The notes under the pieces were generated by a model. That model had not been told where the DNA came from. It saw nothing but the letters and a program-made list of their open reading frames with translations, and made no database searches. Made by a program: the position numbers and the translations under genes. From assembly GCA_964368495.1 (NCBI GenBank), contig CAYJAJ010000008.1:1-64000 (forward strand): DNA of 64,000 nucleotides. Reading direction: 5' to 3'. This DNA comes from CALVGQ01 sp964368495 (GTDB lineage: Bacteria > Bacillota_I > Bacilli_A > Erysipelotrichales > Erysipelotrichaceae). Numbering within the stretch: position 1 is the first letter of the stretch; every line of letters starts with the position of its first letter. Below, piece after piece: positions 34,837 through 43,823 of this stretch.

Positions 34837-36990
34837 TTAACGGCGTTTTGGACGTTTTCTTGGTTGATTCCTATTTGATTTATTTCGAGTGTTTCTCTGA
34901 TTACTTGCCAAAATAAAATTAATTTCCCTTTTTTCTTTATCCGCGTTCACAAGTTGGACTTCAACTGATTGTCCAAGTTTATATACTTTATTCGATCGTT
35001 CACCTCGTAACAAACAATTTGGTTGATCAAAATGATAAAAATCATCTCTTAAATCTTGAATATGTACTAACCCTTCAACTGTATTTTCTAATTCGACATA
35101 AAACCCAAATTTTGTAACTGAGCTAATAACACCAGTAAATTTTTGTCCAATTTTACTTTTCATAAACTCAGCTTTTTTCATGTCATCCACTTCACGTTCT
35201 GCATCAGTAGAACGCCGCTCACATACAGAAGTGCACTCTGCTAGATCTTCCATGAGACTTTCATCTTTTTTTATTTGTTTGACATCAAGTTCATTATTAA
35301 AGAAATATTTTTTTAACATACGATGAACAATTAAATCTGGATAGCGACGAATTGGTGAAGTAAAGTGAGTGTAATCTTCTAATGCCAATCCAAAGTGACC
35401 TAGACATTCACGATCATATCGTGCTTTTTGCATACATCTTAACATCAACAATGACAAAATTGGATATCCTTCATCCTCTTTAAATGAATTTAAACACTGT
35501 TGTAGTTGCTTGGCCTTCACATCTTGAAGAGACCCTTTAAGTTTATAACCCATTATTGTGACTACTCTTGAGAATTCTTGAATTTTTTTCAACATCGGCG
35601 TTTCGTGAATTCGATATAAGGAAGGGATTTGCAACCACTTTGTGTGTCTAGCGACACATTCATTAGCGCTAACCATGAAATCCTCAATAATACGTTGCGA
35701 TTCTCCACGCTCACGTAGTTTGATGTCAAGTACCTTCCCTTTTTTATCTACTACTATTTTTGCTTCATTTCGATCAAAATCAATTGCCCCATTTTTTGCT
35801 CTGCGTTTTCTTATTTTACTTGCACAATCACTCATCATTTCAAATGTTGCAACTAAATCAGCATATTGACTTCTAATTTGTTTATCTTTGTTTAAAATTT
35901 TATTAACATTGTTATAAGTCATTCTTGCAGTACTCTTAATAAACGATGGGAAAATACGATAATCAATGATCTCCCCACTCTTATTAATTTCCATTTCACA
36001 TGACATTGTTAAACGTTCTACACCTTCATTTAATGAACAAATTCCATTAGATAACACATGAGGTAACATTGGAACAACACGATCAACAACATACGTTGAT
36101 GTTCCTCTTTTTCTTGCCTCTTTATCAAGTGCGCTATTTTCTACTACATAATGTGATACATCAGCAATATGAACTCCTAACAAATATCCATTTTCTGTTT
36201 TTTCAATGCTTATCGCATCATCTAAGTCTTTTGAATCATCCCCATCAATAGTGACGATGATTTTATTTGTTAAATCAATGCGACCTTGTTTTTCATCATC
36301 ACTAATTTCTTCTTCAATTACTGCACATTGCTTAAATACTTCTTTTGGAAACTCACTTTCAATTCCATAATTATATAAAACAGCTAAAACATCTACTCCA
36401 GGATCATTCTCATGTCCTATAACTTGTTCAATTTTAACTACTAACGGATCTCCATACTTAATAACTTGGCACTTTACTTTTAATCCTTCAACAAGTTTAA
36501 ATGCTTTTTCATTTTCTACTTTAATTTTTTGAGTAATTCGTTCATCATCACAAACTAAAAAATAACTCTTAAATTTTCGATATGTACAGATTAGTGAAGT
36601 ATTACTTCTTTCTAGTACCCTAACAACAGTTCCTTCTGGACTTTCCTTTATTGAACCATTGATTTTTACTACTACCGTATCTTGATCCATTGCAAAATTC
36701 AAATCGTTTTTAGCGATATAAATGCTATGATCATCATCCAAATCCAAAAAACCAAAGCCACGCCGGTTAATTGTAATTTTCCCTTTATATAACCCACTTT
36801 CTTTTGGATCACAGTATCTATCTTTGTGATCTCTCACAATTAAAAAATCATTTTCCAACTTATTTAACATCTGATTTAAATAAGTGAAATCTTCTGAATT
36901 TTTCATTTCGTATATATCTGCAAAATCATGTATAGAATAGACATGTGGTTTCGCTAATATTAATTGATACAATTCATCTTGTTTTACCAT
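34837..36990 (-). CDS. rnr: Ribonuclease R
   Basis: A 717-residue processive 3'-5' exoribonuclease. Order: a short N-terminal helix region, cold-shock domains (GKITINRRGFGFLDLDD), the RNB catalytic domain with VTIDGDDSKDLDDAIS acidic metal ligands and ARMTYNNVNKIL, an S1 domain (GQKFTGVISSVTKFGFYVEL), and a very basic tail ending NQPRKRPKRR. It degrades structured RNA and defective mRNAs tagged by tmRNA-SmpB, encoded in the same operon. Confidence 0.97.
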   Translation of the reverse strand: MVKQDELYQLILAKPHVYSIHDFADIYEMKNSEDFTYLNQMLNKLENDFLIVRDHKDRYCDPKESGLYKGKITINRRGFGFLDLDDDHSIYIAKNDLNFAMDQDTVVVKINGSIKESPEGTVVRVLERSNTSLICTYRKFKSYFLVCDDERITQKIKVENEKAFKLVEGLKVKCQVIKYGDPLVVKIEQVIGHENDPGVDVLAVLYNYGIESEFPKEVFKQCAVIEEEISDDEKQGRIDLTNKIIVTIDGDDSKDLDDAISIEKTENGYLLGVHIADVSHYVVENSALDKEARKRGTSTYVVDRVVPMLPHVLSNGICSLNEGVERLTMSCEMEINKSGEIIDYRIFPSFIKSTARMTYNNVNKILNKDKQIRSQYADLVATFEMMSDCASKIRKRRAKNGAIDFDRNEAKIVVDKKGKVLDIKLRERGESQRIIEDFMVSANECVARHTKWLQIPSLYRIHETPMLKKIQEFSRVVTIMGYKLKGSLQDVKAKQLQQCLNSFKEDEGYPILSLLMLRCMQKARYDRECLGHFGLALEDYTHFTSPIRRYPDLIVHRMLKKYFFNNELDVKQIKKDESLMEDLAECTSVCERRSTDAEREVDDMKKAEFMKSKIGQKFTGVISSVTKFGFYVELENTVEGLVHIQDLRDDFYHFDQPNCLLRGERSNKVYKLGQSVEVQLVNADKEKREINFILASNQRNTRNKSNRNQPRKRPKRR

Positions 36991-37011
36991 TTCATCACAC
37001 TCCTTCTTAAA

Positions 37012-37035
37012 AACAAAAAAGACCTTGCGGCCTTT
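37012..37035 (-). terminator. Hairpin between secG and rnr
   Basis: Minus strand AAAGGCC pairs with GGTCTTT (GCAA tetraloop, one wobble) and is followed by TTTTG and more T. It lies directly after the secG stop, probably a partial terminator or RNA-stability hairpin. Confidence 0.6.
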
Positions 37036-37037
37036 TA

Positions 37038-37265
37038 CTATAATACTCTGATTAAAATTACTATCACAAAGAATAACACACCTAATATCAATGTGATATT
37101 TGCGATTGTTTTTTCAGGTCCTCTCTCTTTTACATTTGCGAACAGATTTAATCCACCGCTACCTGTAAAAGCACCACTGATACCATCTGATTTTCCACCT
37201 TGTAATAGAGAAAGAAGAATTATAGCTGCTGCCACTACCATTAAAATAACATCTAAAATCATCAT
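37038..37265 (-). CDS. secG: Preprotein translocase subunit SecG
   Basis: A 75-residue protein with two membrane helices (VILMVVAAAIILLSLLQ and ITLILGVLFFVIVILI). The conserved SGAFTGSGGLNLFANVKERG loop between them is typical of SecG. It is the small accessory subunit of SecYEG. AGGAGGAC sets the first of two ATGs. First gene of the secG-rnr-nitroreductase-smpB operon. Confidence 0.93.
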   Translation of the reverse strand: MMILDVILMVVAAAIILLSLLQGGKSDGISGAFTGSGGLNLFANVKERGPEKTIANITLILGVLFFVIVILIRVL

Positions 37266-37365
37266 AATTGAGTCCTCCTAGTCTCTAACTGCCAGTTCAT
37301 TATAACAAACCACTAACTAAAAATCAAATAAAATCGTATTAAATAAGCGACTTAAAGCGCTTCAT

Positions 37366-37764
37366 TTAACTTTTTGTTTTCTTAACGATGAAGCTCATAC
37401 ATAAGAAATTAACAGGAATAGAAATTGGAAGTGAAACTAACTTCGCAAAACTATCTACAACACCAAGTTGGGCTACAAACACGGTAATCACCATATTGAT
37501 GATAAACCCTGGTACATAGCTTAACGGGAAAGATAGTGCACTTTTAAGTGTTGGTCTTTCATGATAGGTATATCTCATATTTAGAAAATAAGAGAAAAAC
37601 ATTGGAATAACATCGCCTACAAGGCTTGCGGTTCCTACATCAAACATGTTATTTTCAACAAATAAAAAATACAATACATTCGCAAGTACGGTGTTAAATG
37701 CACCAATAACTGCAAACGTAAGAAACTTTCTATTAAAAAACTTTTCAACTAATTTATTTATCAT
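37366..37764 (-). CDS. GtrA-like membrane protein
   Basis: A 131-residue protein with four helices (FAVIGAFNTVLANVLYFLF at the start, then NMRYTYHE). The pattern is that of the GtrA/DPMS family, which flips or helps transfer lipid-linked sugars for wall polymers. GTGAGGATCAAAG sets the ATG at 37764; an upstream in-frame start at 37803 is less likely. No glycosyltransferase is adjacent. Confidence 0.85.
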   Translation of the reverse strand: MINKLVEKFFNRKFLTFAVIGAFNTVLANVLYFLFVENNMFDVGTASLVGDVIPMFFSYFLNMRYTYHERPTLKSALSFPLSYVPGFIINMVITVFVAQLGVVDSFAKLVSLPISIPVNFLCMSFIVKKTKS

Positions 37765-37830
37765 ACTTTGATCCTCACCCAAGTATTCTAACACAAACCA
37801 CAATACTTTTCTTTAAAAATTTAATTATCC

Positions 37831-38061
37831 TTAGGATTGAACCATATAGTTAACTAGAATGGAAACATCTTCTTTATTGGTCACACTCAATAAAATTCCA
37901 TTTTCCCTTGGCTTCATCACTTCAATCATCCCCATTGCATTTTCATCTTTTTTTAAATTTACTTTTTTATCATGTGATAAATGCATCATTACTTCACCAC
38001 TACATCGTTGAATCGTGTTCATAAATTGTTTATAATCAGTGATTTTATAAATTGTTAGCAT
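37831..38061 (-). CDS. Small HPr-like protein lacking the PTS histidine
   Basis: A 76-residue protein after a good GGAGGG site. Residues 20-76 align by eye with HPr: SGEVMMHLSHDKKVNLKK matches the DADVNLEYNGKTVNLKS segment, and MGMIEVMKPRENGILLSVTN matches the GVMSLGIAKGAEITI part. The first helix, where HPr has its His15, reads TDYKQFMNTIQ, so PTS phosphotransfer is not expected, and the Ser46 site is also not conserved. Possibly a regulatory HPr paralogue. Similarity is by eye only. Confidence 0.6.
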   Translation of the reverse strand: MLTIYKITDYKQFMNTIQRCSGEVMMHLSHDKKVNLKKDENAMGMIEVMKPRENGILLSVTNKEDVSILVNYMVQS

Positions 38062-38185
38062 AAACTTCCCTCCATTTATTGATAAGAAATTACCTTTATG
38101 ATAGAATTATATCATCAAAAAAAATAGCTTTATAAGAATATTTATGCCAAAACATAGCACAAAACAATCAAAACGGAGGATAATT

Positions 38186-39088
38186 ATGTTATTTGATTCA
38201 TGTGATTTAAACATCAATGCCCATGGGCAAGAATTAAGAAATCATGGTACAAAAGATTTTCCTGTTGCCGCTTATCGAGAAAAGCTAAATAATGGGGATA
38301 TCGCATGGCATTGGCATGATGAACTGGAAATTGTTTTTGTAGAAGAGGGACAAGTGCAGGCTAATATTGCCAACAAGAACTACATTCTAACACCAGAAAC
38401 TGCTATTTTTATTAATAGTGGTGTTCTTCATTCATTAAAAATAAATACGAATAACACATGTGTTATTCGCTCGTTGGTCTTTCATACAAATTTAATTGGT
38501 GATAAAGATTCCCTGTTTTATAAAAGAGATGTTGATCCAATACTCAACAACAAAGGAATGCCTTGTGCTCTTTTTCATCAAAATGATCCTTGGGAAAAAC
38601 AATGTATGTTGGACATTTTTAATGCATGGGTTGCGATGAAAGAGTACAATGCAGATTCTCCCTTAATTGTAAGAGATCGTTTAACATGGGTACTCCACCG
38701 CTTAATCAATCAAAATCATACCGTCCATCGACCTTCACAAAAAGAACTCAGAAACAGCATTCGAATTAAACAAATGTTGCAGTATATTCAAGAAAATTAC
38801 TCAAATAATATAACCATTGAAGATATTGCAGAATCAGCATCAATAAGCGTTAGTGAATGTTTACGATGTTTTAAAAATAGCATTCAAATCTCACCGATAC
38901 AATATCTTAAGCAACATCGTCTTCAAATTGCGGCAGAATTGCTGCTTTCAACCTCATTAAAAATCATTGATATTGGAATAGAATGTGGTTTTCAAGAAAT
39001 GAGTTACTTTGCGCGTAGTTTTAAAGATTATTGGGGTACAACCCCTTCACAATACAGAACACAAAAACTGAATACAAAACTTCGTTAA
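38186..39088 (+). CDS. AraC family transcriptional regulator with cupin sensor
   Basis: A 300-residue regulator. The N-terminal cupin has metal- or sugar-binding histidines (WHWHDELEIVFVEEGQVQANI) and the C-terminal double helix-turn-helix reads NITIEDIAESASISVSECLRCFKN and IDIGIECGFQEMSYFARSFKDYWG. Typical for control of carbohydrate genes; no such target is adjacent. CGGAGGATAATT sets the start. Its stop overlaps the convergent TrmH gene by 4 bases. Confidence 0.92.
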   Translation: MLFDSCDLNINAHGQELRNHGTKDFPVAAYREKLNNGDIAWHWHDELEIVFVEEGQVQANIANKNYILTPETAIFINSGVLHSLKINTNNTCVIRSLVFHTNLIGDKDSLFYKRDVDPILNNKGMPCALFHQNDPWEKQCMLDIFNAWVAMKEYNADSPLIVRDRLTWVLHRLINQNHTVHRPSQKELRNSIRIKQMLQYIQENYSNNITIEDIAESASISVSECLRCFKNSIQISPIQYLKQHRLQIAAELLLSTSLKIIDIGIECGFQEMSYFARSFKDYWGTTPSQYRTQKLNTKLR

Positions 39089-39828
39089 TGATTGTTTTTT
39101 AATTCATACATACAGATTCCAGCTGCTACTCCTACATTAAGCGATTCAAAATTTTCCATCTCAATGAATATTTTTTGATCACACACATCCAATACATCAT
39201 TTGATACGCCTTGACCTTCATTACCTAAAACAATCACAAATTTATTTTGTTTTTTAATGTTTTTTAAGTTTGTTGCTTCATGAAGTGAAGTTCCAAACAC
39301 TTTAAAATTTTCTTGTTTTAGTTCTTTTATCTTTTCAATCAAATCATCTTGAAATATAGCGATATGAAACACCGCTCCTTGTGTTGAACGTATGCATTTA
39401 TCATTATAAATATCGACACACTTTTTTGAAAGCACGATAAAATCATAACCAAAACTTACTGCAGTTCTTATGATTGTCCCCATATTTCCCGGGTCTTGGA
39501 TATCATCCAATAACAAGCCACAGTTTTTTCTTTTAAGTTCTTTTGATTTTTGATTACAAACGGCAATCATTGTGATGTTGGATTGATTTGTACTGAGTTT
39601 ATTAAGCACAGCCTGACTAACATAAATACACTCAATAACATCAGAAAAAGGATTTTTTAAATCCTTAAGTATGAATAGTTTATCCACTACATTTGCACGG
39701 AGTGCTTCATCAATGAGATGTTCTCCTTCAATCAAAAATTGCTTTGTTTCATCGCGATTTTTTTTTGTATGTAGTTTGCATAATTTTTTAATTCGCTCAT
39801 TTTGAAGCGATTCAATAATTTCACTCAT
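39085..39828 (-). CDS. TrmH/SpoU family RNA 2'-O-methyltransferase (YsgA-like)
   Basis: A 247-residue SPOUT enzyme. The N-terminal substrate-binding domain (NERIKKLCKLHTKKNRDETKQFLIEGEHL) precedes the knotted SAM domain with DIQDPGNMGTIIRTA, VLGNEGQGVS and IEMENFESLNVGVAAGICMYE. Probably rRNA; target unknown. Its ATG overlaps the SDR gene stop by 8 bases and uses GAGGG inside that gene. Confidence 0.92.
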   Translation of the reverse strand: MSEIIESLQNERIKKLCKLHTKKNRDETKQFLIEGEHLIDEALRANVVDKLFILKDLKNPFSDVIECIYVSQAVLNKLSTNQSNITMIAVCNQKSKELKRKNCGLLLDDIQDPGNMGTIIRTAVSFGYDFIVLSKKCVDIYNDKCIRSTQGAVFHIAIFQDDLIEKIKELKQENFKVFGTSLHEATNLKNIKKQNKFVIVLGNEGQGVSNDVLDVCDQKIFIEMENFESLNVGVAAGICMYELKNNH

Positions 39829-40552
39829 AATTCCAACCCTCATCACCATGATAAATCATTTTTGCACTCATTCCGCCATCAACATTAAGTATTGTTGCAT
39901 TAACAAAATCATTGTTTTTATCTTTTAAATAACGTACTGCTTTAACAATATCAAAAACAGTTCCTACTCTAGAGGATGGATGTTGATTTTTATCCTCATT
40001 TGAGCAATCATAATTCACTGTATCAATCCACCCTGGAGCAATGCAGTTCACTCTACAAATCCCTTGTAAAGACATGGCCATAGCTCTAGTAAGTGCCTCA
40101 ATTGCCCCTTTTGCAGCACTATAGCTTTCTGTATCCTTTTGACTTTGTCTAGCACGTGTGCTGCTTATATTGATAATATTAGCATGACTAGAGAAGTGAT
40201 TTTTAAACTTCAACGCTAAAAAATAAGGCGCGCTCACACCAGTAAACAACACTTCATTAAACTGTTCATAGCTACATTCACTTAGTAAACCATGATTTGT
40301 AAAACAGGCATTGTTGATAATTAAATCTATTTTTTCATTTTTGCTTACTATTTCTTGAACCACTTTTTCTAAATCTTCTTTTACAGCTAAATTTGCAACA
40401 ATGAACTGATGAGGTTTTATTGTTGTCCTTTCAAGCCTATTCAACTGTTTTTCATTTTTATCTATACCATAAACAAAAAAACCTTCATCAAGTAAATCAT
40501 TGAGTATCGCATTCCCTATTCCTTGAGCACATCCTGTAACTATCGCAATCAT
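39821..40552 (-). CDS. SDR family NAD(P)-dependent oxidoreductase
   Basis: A 243-residue short-chain dehydrogenase. The cofactor loop is TGCAQGIGNAI, NNA appears as IINNACF, and the catalytic set is Ser in ISSTRARQ and YxxxK in ESYSAAKGA. Substrate unknown. GAGGTG sits six bases before the ATG at 40552, whereas a GTG at 40561 is part of that site. Overlaps the TrmH gene. Confidence 0.9.
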   Translation of the reverse strand: MIAIVTGCAQGIGNAILNDLLDEGFFVYGIDKNEKQLNRLERTTIKPHQFIVANLAVKEDLEKVVQEIVSKNEKIDLIINNACFTNHGLLSECSYEQFNEVLFTGVSAPYFLALKFKNHFSSHANIINISSTRARQSQKDTESYSAAKGAIEALTRAMAMSLQGICRVNCIAPGWIDTVNYDCSNEDKNQHPSSRVGTVFDIVKAVRYLKDKNNDFVNATILNVDGGMSAKMIYHGDEGWNYE

Positions 40553-40597
40553 TGACTTCACCTCTATTGTGTATAGTTTATCACAATATACACAAAT

Positions 40598-41320
40598 TCA
40601 TCGAGCATTTTTATATATTTTTCCATTCTCTAAAGAAATATTTTTGGCGGCGAACATTTGTGATACAGTAACTAATTGATACCCATCATCAATTAATTGT
40701 TTAACAAGGATTTCAGTTGCCTTTACAGTATGATCATTCATGTCATGCATTAAAATAATATCACCATCTTGAACCTGTTTCATTACTTCATTAACAATAT
40801 TATCAATACTTAAGGAAGTCCAATCTTTTGTATCAATCGACCATTTAATTATTGGGTATGGAATTGTTTCTTCTAATCTACTGTTGGTATTTCCAAAGGG
40901 TGGGCGGGCTATTTTTGGAAGACTTTCGGCATTCAAAATTTGAAGCAATGCATCGTTACTTGCATTTAATTGATCAAGCATTTCTTTTTCACTTAATGCC
41001 GTTAAATCTTTATGCCCATATGTGTGATTTCCTATTTCACACCCTAGATTGTCGATTCTCTTTATAATCGTTGAATGATTTAGCACCCGTGCACCCAACA
41101 CAAAAAAAGTCGCTTTAGCATCATACTTCTCAAGCACATCAAGGATTTGCATCGTTACAGTTTCATGGGGCCCATCATCGTAAGTAATCGCAACCATTGG
41201 TTTATCATCTCCAATCAAGGTTGGATCGCTTGTAAACAATGGTTCTTCTTCATGTAAAAAATAAATAAGTACTATACACAACAACAAAGATGAAGCTAAA
41301 TATAAAACTATTTTTCTCAT
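40598..41320 (-). CDS. Polysaccharide deacetylase (NodB domain)
   Basis: A 240-residue carbohydrate esterase family 4 protein. An N-terminal membrane anchor or signal (LYLASSLLLCIVLIYFL) leads to the NodB domain: TYDDGPHETVT (catalytic Asp), GNHTYGHKDL (metal His), and ARPPFGNTNS, ending DIILMHD. It probably removes acetyl groups from peptidoglycan or a surface glycan. ATTGAGGTG precedes the ATG. Confidence 0.92.
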   Translation of the reverse strand: MRKIVLYLASSLLLCIVLIYFLHEEEPLFTSDPTLIGDDKPMVAITYDDGPHETVTMQILDVLEKYDAKATFFVLGARVLNHSTIIKRIDNLGCEIGNHTYGHKDLTALSEKEMLDQLNASNDALLQILNAESLPKIARPPFGNTNSRLEETIPYPIIKWSIDTKDWTSLSIDNIVNEVMKQVQDGDIILMHDMNDHTVKATEILVKQLIDDGYQLVTVSQMFAAKNISLENGKIYKNAR

Positions 41321-41363
41321 CGTTACACCTCAATAAAATATATGAATAAAACTGATCCCTCAT

Positions 41364-41400
41364 AACAAAAAAACTGCTCATCTATTAGATAAGCAGTTTT
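41364..41400 (-). terminator. Terminator of the U32-TrmH-HprK-like operon
   Basis: AAAACTGCT and AGCAGTTTT, with an inner ATCT/AGAT extension, form a long hairpin followed on the minus strand by T residues, just after the HprK-like stop. Confidence 0.82.
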
Positions 41401-41403
41401 ACT

Positions 41404-43098
41404 TTATTTTTTTATTTGTTCAAGAAGTTCTTTTGCAGCATCAATTAAGCCATCATCGCCTTTATTTTCAAGCCCTAAACAAGTATAAATTTCACCAATA
41501 AACACATTGTTTTCTTTTAGTTTATTAAACATTTCATCAATAATTAACAAACACTCATTTTCTTTTTGCATTGGACCAAATGGATTCGCAAAAAACGTTG
41601 TTGATAATCCTTTTTCCTGTGTCGTACCTAATGCAAATCGTTTCCCTTCAATAAAAACTTGTTTAGCCTCATCTAAGTCCTTAATCTCTTTTAAACCACG
41701 CTTGTCAGTGTAGTTGTTTGCATATAAAAACATATCAATTTTGTGATCTTTCACTACGACATCATAAGGTGTACAAGGAAGGCATACACGAGCATTTAAT
41801 GTTTCAGGATTAAAGAAAATAGAACGATCTAAATCACGATATGTGCTTCCTTTATCTAAATCATCTAATCTTACAAACGCTCCAATTTCAGTTCCTTTTG
41901 CATAAATTTCATTCTCTTTTAAGTACATTGAACCCATATCATCAAACACAACTTCATTTCCTACGATTTCATCAGTTGCATACGTTGTAAGTGCTTCAAT
42001 TGTTTCTGATTTTCCAGCACCAGAATCACCAATTAGCACAATCCCTTTGCGTGTACCGTCTTTTAACTGTAGGTTAATCATTGCCCCATGTAATGGCAAC
42101 CAATTTTTTCTCATTACTGCTAAATTATGAAGTGTCAATGTCATTTTCTTTAAATAACCAAAATATTCAATTTTATCAGCATAAGACACTTTTCCAACCC
42201 AACAATTATTTGTTTGATCATGGTAAAATACAGTGTCATCTTTTTCATCTTGATTTCCAAAAAGCAAAATCATATCCGGATTGTTGTTTGCACAGTCATC
42301 AGCACTTGCCAACTCAAATAAATTCGCCAATGCAATTGCGCTACTTGTAAAATCACGATGAAAATAAATATAACATAGTAAATCTCCAACTTTACATGGA
42401 TAACACATCCATGATTCAGCATTTCCACTAAACTCTGTTATTGGATTTAAATCACACTCTGTAAACATCCCGTGTCTTTTATTTGATTTTGGATGAATGA
42501 TAAGTGGCGTTCTAAGCATAACACGACTGATAAAAGGAATATCTTTTAAGCAGTCATATTCCGTTGGCAATAATCGTGGAAACTGTCTCAACAGCAATGA
42601 AGCATTTGTTCCAGCTTGAAGTTGTCTATAAATACGATTTTTTGATCCTTGGATTTTTTCTTGTATTGTGCGATAAAAGTTTAAAACCATTTTATTATAA
42701 TCATCATCTGCATCTAAAAAGTTCGCTAATTGAAGACCCAGTTCATTCCCTGTAAAAATAAGAGAGACACGTTGTAATCCTCTCCAATACGAATAACAAT
42801 CCTCTACAATTGATAACAATCGTTGGCGATCATTAAAATACGGATGCTTGATTTCATCAATATCAAGGACAAGTAGCACTTTTATAAAACGCACAATGTC
42901 TTTTTTTGCTTCTTCAAGTGGTAAATCACGCACTAACCACATACAATTTTCAGGATTGTTTATGGCGTAGTTTTTTAAAAATGCGGCTAAAAAAGTTTCA
43001 AAACTTGACGATGATAACAATTCATTACTTGTTCTATAATAGGCTTTTGTGTAATTAATAAGAGCAAGGTTACGATTTAAATACAATGTTTCATTCAT
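41404..43098 (-). CDS. HprK/PEPCK-superfamily P-loop protein of unknown function
   Basis: A 564-residue protein. The first 320 residues resemble nothing I can name. Residues 333-395 match the HPr kinase core: LPLHG (His337, where HprK has its catalytic His), P-loop GDSGAGKSE (357-365, Lys363), and a metal-type VVFDD (Asp386, Asp387). It lacks the HprK N-terminal domain size and signature 2, so it may be an ATP-PEPCK-like or protein-kinase-like enzyme. It overlaps the upstream TrmH gene by 4 bases (ATGA) and is last in a U32-U32-TrmH operon. Confidence 0.75.
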   Translation of the reverse strand: MNETLYLNRNLALINYTKAYYRTSNELLSSSSFETFLAAFLKNYAINNPENCMWLVRDLPLEEAKKDIVRFIKVLLVLDIDEIKHPYFNDRQRLLSIVEDCYSYWRGLQRVSLIFTGNELGLQLANFLDADDDYNKMVLNFYRTIQEKIQGSKNRIYRQLQAGTNASLLLRQFPRLLPTEYDCLKDIPFISRVMLRTPLIIHPKSNKRHGMFTECDLNPITEFSGNAESWMCYPCKVGDLLCYIYFHRDFTSSAIALANLFELASADDCANNNPDMILLFGNQDEKDDTVFYHDQTNNCWVGKVSYADKIEYFGYLKKMTLTLHNLAVMRKNWLPLHGAMINLQLKDGTRKGIVLIGDSGAGKSETIEALTTYATDEIVGNEVVFDDMGSMYLKENEIYAKGTEIGAFVRLDDLDKGSTYRDLDRSIFFNPETLNARVCLPCTPYDVVVKDHKIDMFLYANNYTDKRGLKEIKDLDEAKQVFIEGKRFALGTTQEKGLSTTFFANPFGPMQKENECLLIIDEMFNKLKENNVFIGEIYTCLGLENKGDDGLIDAAKELLEQIKK

Positions 43099-43823
43099 TT
43101 TATTTTCCTCCTTTGTCGTACAACCTCAAAGCTAAGTGCAGCAATGGCACTGGATGCATTTAAAGCATTTTTAAATTCATTTGCGTAGGGTATATATATG
43201 TTTTGGTCACTTTGCTTTAAAACATCTTTACTTAATCCACGCATTTCTCCACCTATAGCCAATAAAATCGGTTGATTTAACTCAGCATCGTAGTATTCAA
43301 TCGCATCTTTTCTCATTGCGCTATAGCTAACACATCCTTTTTCCTTACACTGATTGATTGCTTCAACCATGTTATCAACAAAACAACAGTTAATGTATTC
43401 ATATGCGCCAGCACTGGATTTAGTGATAATATGTTCAACATTACTCCAATCACGACGATTAAGTATTACCCCACTACAACCTGCAGAATACAGTGTTCTA
43501 AAGGCATACCCTAAATTAAATGGATCTTCAATTCCTTCTAATATTGCCACAAAAGGCAACTTTTCTTTAAGACAATCTGCAACACTTTGAAGTTTACGTT
43601 GTTTTGCAAAACAAATTACACCACCATGTGTCTTGCCAGTCGCAACTTCATCAATTTCTTGACGTGTTTTATAAAGTACTTTTACTTTTTTTTCTTTTGC
43701 CTTACTGCTAATATAATGAGTATCTCTATCTTTTTTCAATTTGTCAATCCATATTTCAATGACTTCTCGCCTATTTGCAAGTAGCACTGCTTTTACACTA
43801 ACATTTCCTTCAAAACAAATCAT
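43095..43823 (-). CDS. TrmH/SpoU family RNA methyltransferase
   Basis: A 242-residue SPOUT protein. The SAM knot is visible in EGIEDPFNLGYAFRTLYSAGCSGVIL, IGGEMRGLS and a variant last motif NALNASSAIAALSFEV (usual SLNVS is NALNAS). The N-terminal part resembles the RNA-binding domain of RlmB-like enzymes. It overlaps U32 by 4 bases upstream and the HprK-like gene by 4 downstream. Target RNA unknown. Confidence 0.88.
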   Translation of the reverse strand: MICFEGNVSVKAVLLANRREVIEIWIDKLKKDRDTHYISSKAKEKKVKVLYKTRQEIDEVATGKTHGGVICFAKQRKLQSVADCLKEKLPFVAILEGIEDPFNLGYAFRTLYSAGCSGVILNRRDWSNVEHIITKSSAGAYEYINCCFVDNMVEAINQCKEKGCVSYSAMRKDAIEYYDAELNQPILLAIGGEMRGLSKDVLKQSDQNIYIPYANEFKNALNASSAIAALSFEVVRQRRKIK

